DNA from: an uncultured Gemmatimonadota bacterium
Lineage (GTDB): Bacteria > Gemmatimonadota > Gemmatimonadetes > Gemmatimonadales > Gemmatimonadaceae
Direction of reading: 5' to 3'
Length of the DNA: 7,873 bases
Assembly (NCBI GenBank): GCA_903894655.1
Contig: CAITQY010000176.1
Span: forward strand, 1-7,873
Shown: piece by piece, positions 6,117 through 7,873 of the stretch
Layout of the letters: each line of letters begins with the position of its first letter
Numbering within the stretch: position 1 is the first letter of the stretch
The notes under the pieces: model-generated
Database searches by the model: none
Told to the model about the DNA's origin: nothing
What the model saw: only the letters and a program-made list of their open reading frames with translations
Translations under genes and position numbers: made by a program

Positions 6117-7502
6117 CTACAGCGCCCAACGGAGCGCGCGAGCCGTCGTGTCGAGCAGTCGGTGAGACCACGTCCGCTCGCGCCATTCGTCCTTCGTGAT
6201 CTCGCGGCTGCCGGCGAGATCCGCCTGGAAGCTGCCTTCGAGCCCGGCGGCGCACGCGTCATCAAAAACAAGCACGTTGCATTCCGCATTCAACCAAAAG
6301 GAGCGAAAGTCCAGATTCGACGAACCGATCACACTCGCATGGCCATCGACCACCATGGTTTTCGCATGCAGCGTGGCGCGTTCGTACTCAAACACGCGTA
6401 CACCGCTCTCGAGCAACGCGCGATAGGCTCCGTGGGCGGCATGCCGGATCAACGGCACATCCGTGCGCTCGCCGGGTAACAGCAGGCGCACATCCACACC
6501 GCGCCGTGCGGCCGTGAGCAGAAAGGTGAGTGCGCGACTCGGCGGTGCGAAGTACGGCGTCGTGATCCAGAGGCGTTCGCGCGCACCGCCCAGCAGTGCC
6601 GACAACACACTCAACATCTCGTGTTGTCCGCGTCCGGGCCGCGGATCAAGCACGAGTACAGCGCGATCCTCCGGCGCGGCCACCTCGATTACCCGGCGTA
6701 CGCGACGTCCGCGGCGACGGTCGTGTTGTCGTCCGAGCTGACGCTGCAGCTGACGCTGAACGGCCTGCTGTAATCGACGCGATACCGCCCGCGTGCCGAT
6801 CCCCTCGACGTTCTGTTGCGGCGAGGTCTCGATGGCATCGCTCCAGCTCACGTATTCGAGACCGGGCAACGCCGGACCACGCGCGCGATCCCATCCTTCA
6901 GCGAACACCGCGGCCAGTTCACGCGCCACCGACCCCTCGACCTGCACGAACGTGTCACGCCATACATCGTGACGGGCGAGAATCGACGAGCCGTATTCTT
7001 CACCGATGTTCATACCCCCGGTGAATGCCACGCAACGATCGCAGACGAGCAACTTGCGATGATCGCGGCGCAGCGCGGCGAAGGGATGATGCCAGAAGCG
7101 CTGGAAGTGCCGCACGACGACCCCCTGCCCAGTGAGCGCATTCCAGAAGCGATCGTGCGTGCCCATCGATCCCACCGCATCGGCCAGCACATACGTGCGC
7201 ACACCGCGCGCGACCGCGCGTACCAACGCCTGCTGCACGGCTGCACCGAGCGTGTCGTCGCGCAGGATATACGTCTCTAGCAGCACCTCGTCCTGCGCCG
7301 CATCGATCGCCGAGATCATGGTGCGGAACGCCTCGGCGCCGTCGGGCAACAGCACCGGCGGCGGACAGTGATGCATGGGTCCACCGTCAATCCGCTGCAG
7401 GAGTTCGCGAAACGCCGGATCGCGCACGCCCTCGGTGATGCGCCGTGCCGCACCCCACGCCCGATAGGTACGCACTTCCCGAGGAGACGGTGCGTCAGCC
7501 AT
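6117..7502 (-). CDS. Phospholipase D superfamily, cardiolipin synthase-like protein
   Basis: 461 residues with two HKD catalytic motifs. HKD1 is HRKLLVCD (H148, K150, D155) followed by FTGGMNIGEEY (160-170); HKD2 is HAKTMVVD (H379, K381, D386) followed by IGSSNLDFRSFWLNAE (392-407). These are the marks of bacterial cardiolipin synthases, which condense phosphatidylglycerol or transfer phosphatidyl groups; related bacterial proteins include ClsB-type enzymes. The N-terminus has no membrane helices, unlike ClsA, so it would be soluble or peripheral. HYD-like entry PVLLPDGAEAFRTMISAI (49-66) begins the catalytic core. An odd basic, Gln/Arg-rich stretch (about 238-272) sits between the two halves. 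The frame is closed by a TGA at 7508-7506 just before ATG 7502, so the start cannot lie further upstream; M43 (7376) is an internal alternative, but residues 20-42 resemble normal family sequence. No strong Shine-Dalgarno directly precedes the ATG. Exact substrate is unknown. Confidence 0.92.
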   Translation of the reverse strand: MADAPSPREVRTYRAWGAARRITEGVRDPAFRELLQRIDGGPMHHCPPPVLLPDGAEAFRTMISAIDAAQDEVLLETYILRDDTLGAAVQQALVRAVARGVRTYVLADAVGSMGTHDRFWNALTGQGVVVRHFQRFWHHPFAALRRDHRKLLVCDRCVAFTGGMNIGEEYGSSILARHDVWRDTFVQVEGSVARELAAVFAEGWDRARGPALPGLEYVSWSDAIETSPQQNVEGIGTRAVSRRLQQAVQRQLQRQLGRQHDRRRGRRVRRVIEVAAPEDRAVLVLDPRPGRGQHEMLSVLSALLGGARERLWITTPYFAPPSRALTFLLTAARRGVDVRLLLPGERTDVPLIRHAAHGAYRALLESGVRVFEYERATLHAKTMVVDGHASVIGSSNLDFRSFWLNAECNVLVFDDACAAGLEGSFQADLAGSREITKDEWRERTWSHRLLDTTARALRWAL

Positions 7503-7521
7503 GTTTCAGCATGACCTTCAT
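7495..7521 (-). CDS. Possible 8-codon leader peptide overlapping the phospholipase D start
   Basis: On the minus strand ATG at 7521-7519 opens an eight-residue frame (MKVMLKHG) that ends at TGA 7497-7495, inside codons 2-3 of the phospholipase D gene. It is preceded by AGGAG (7533-7529) at an ideal 7-nt spacing, a better ribosome site than the main gene has. Terminating ribosomes could back up a few bases and restart at ATG 7502. It may equally be chance, since this DNA is also the coding start of the opposite-strand gene. Confidence 0.25.
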   Translation of the reverse strand: MKVMLKHG

Positions 7522-7873
7522 TTTGCGACTCCTGATCAATGCGGTCGCGCTCTGGTGCGCCGCGCGCTTCGTCGATGGCATCAGCTACACCGGCAGCTGG
7601 CAGGGACTCGGCGCGCTCGCGCTCGTATTCGGCGTCGTGAACACGCTGGTGCGACCGGTGCTGTCGTTCTTCTCGTTCCCGATCCAGATCATCACACTGG
7701 GGCTGTTCACCCTCGTGCTGAACGCCGCCATGCTGCTGCTCACGAGCGCCCTCGCAACGCGACTTGGCGTCTCGTTCCACATCAGTGGCTTCTGGGCCGC
7801 GTTCGTGGGCGCGTTGCTGGTGAGCATGCTCAGTACCATCCTCAGTTGGATCGTGATCCCGAACGACGACAAC
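7511..7873 (+). CDS. YvlD / phage holin superfamily IV small membrane protein, cut by right edge
   Basis: 121 residues visible with no stop before the edge; family members are about 110-130 residues, so nearly all of it is present. Four membrane helices fit: about 3-19, 32-50, 58-82 and 94-116. The family signature is clear: LRLLINAVALWCAARFVDGI (5-24), FGVVNTLVRPVLSFFSFP (40-57), ITLGLFTLVLNAAMLLLTSA (61-80) and a hydrophobic last helix. Despite the holin name, chromosomal members such as YvlD are not lysis proteins of a phage here, as no phage gene is near; their role is poorly defined and probably concerns membrane stress. The ATG at 7511 lies 8 bp from the divergent start of the phospholipase D gene, so its promoter must be inside that gene. 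No clear Shine-Dalgarno is seen. ATG 7501 is in a different frame. Confidence 0.88.
   Translation, partial: MTFILRLLINAVALWCAARFVDGISYTGSWQGLGALALVFGVVNTLVRPVLSFFSFPIQIITLGLFTLVLNAAMLLLTSALATRLGVSFHISGFWAAFVGALLVSMLSTILSWIVIPNDDN

Noticed and set aside
5989..6255. An 89-residue N-terminal extension of the universal stress protein
   Set aside because: It would overlap the phospholipase D coding end and the repeat-bearing intergenic region; ATG 5988 has a good GAGGG site and the Usp fold begins soon after it.
7511..7873. A prophage remnant, because of the holin-family name
   Set aside because: No endolysin, structural, integrase or attachment-site sequence is nearby; YvlD-like genes are common chromosomal genes.

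Overview
The window is compact, GC-rich bacterial chromosome, with eight protein genes packed almost end to end. An MCE/Mla-type lipid transport pair points to a diderm (Gram-negative) bacterium. The GC content, gene mix and weak Shine-Dalgarno signals would fit Gemmatimonadota, but nothing here proves a phylum. I see no tRNA, rRNA, CRISPR array, insertion sequence or phage module.

Left block, minus strand (1710 to 1): an ArsR-type winged-helix protein fused to a SAM-methyltransferase fold is followed with no gap (TAA directly against ATG) by adenosylhomocysteinase, ahcY, which runs off the left edge. This looks like a SahR-type S-adenosylhomocysteine-responsive operon. Its promoter has a perfect TATAAT and a 26-bp 12-2-12 imperfect palindrome overlapping it, the classic ArsR-family operator geometry.

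Middle block, plus strand (1870 to 5034): a MgtC/DUF4010 polytopic membrane protein overlaps by 4 bp (ATGA) an MlaE-type ABC permease, followed 34 bp later by an MlaD-type MCE protein. No MlaF ATPase lies in the window. This block diverges from the ahcY operon across a 159-bp control region.

Right block: a tandem-domain universal stress protein (5988 to 5068) lies downstream of a cardiolipin-synthase-like phospholipase D family protein (7502 to 6117), both on the minus strand. The stress protein converges with mlaD across a 33-bp spacer holding two exact 12-bp repeats. The phospholipase D gene diverges, with only 8 bp between start codons, from a small four-helix membrane protein of the YvlD/phage-holin-IV family that runs to the right edge.

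Apart from the SAH-recycling operon, the theme is envelope and lipid handling: lipid transport, phospholipid synthesis or transfer, and small membrane proteins. The most interesting unexplained structure is regulatory: the SahR-like operator, G-rich repeats shared by two promoters regions, and a possible leader ORF before the phospholipase D gene.
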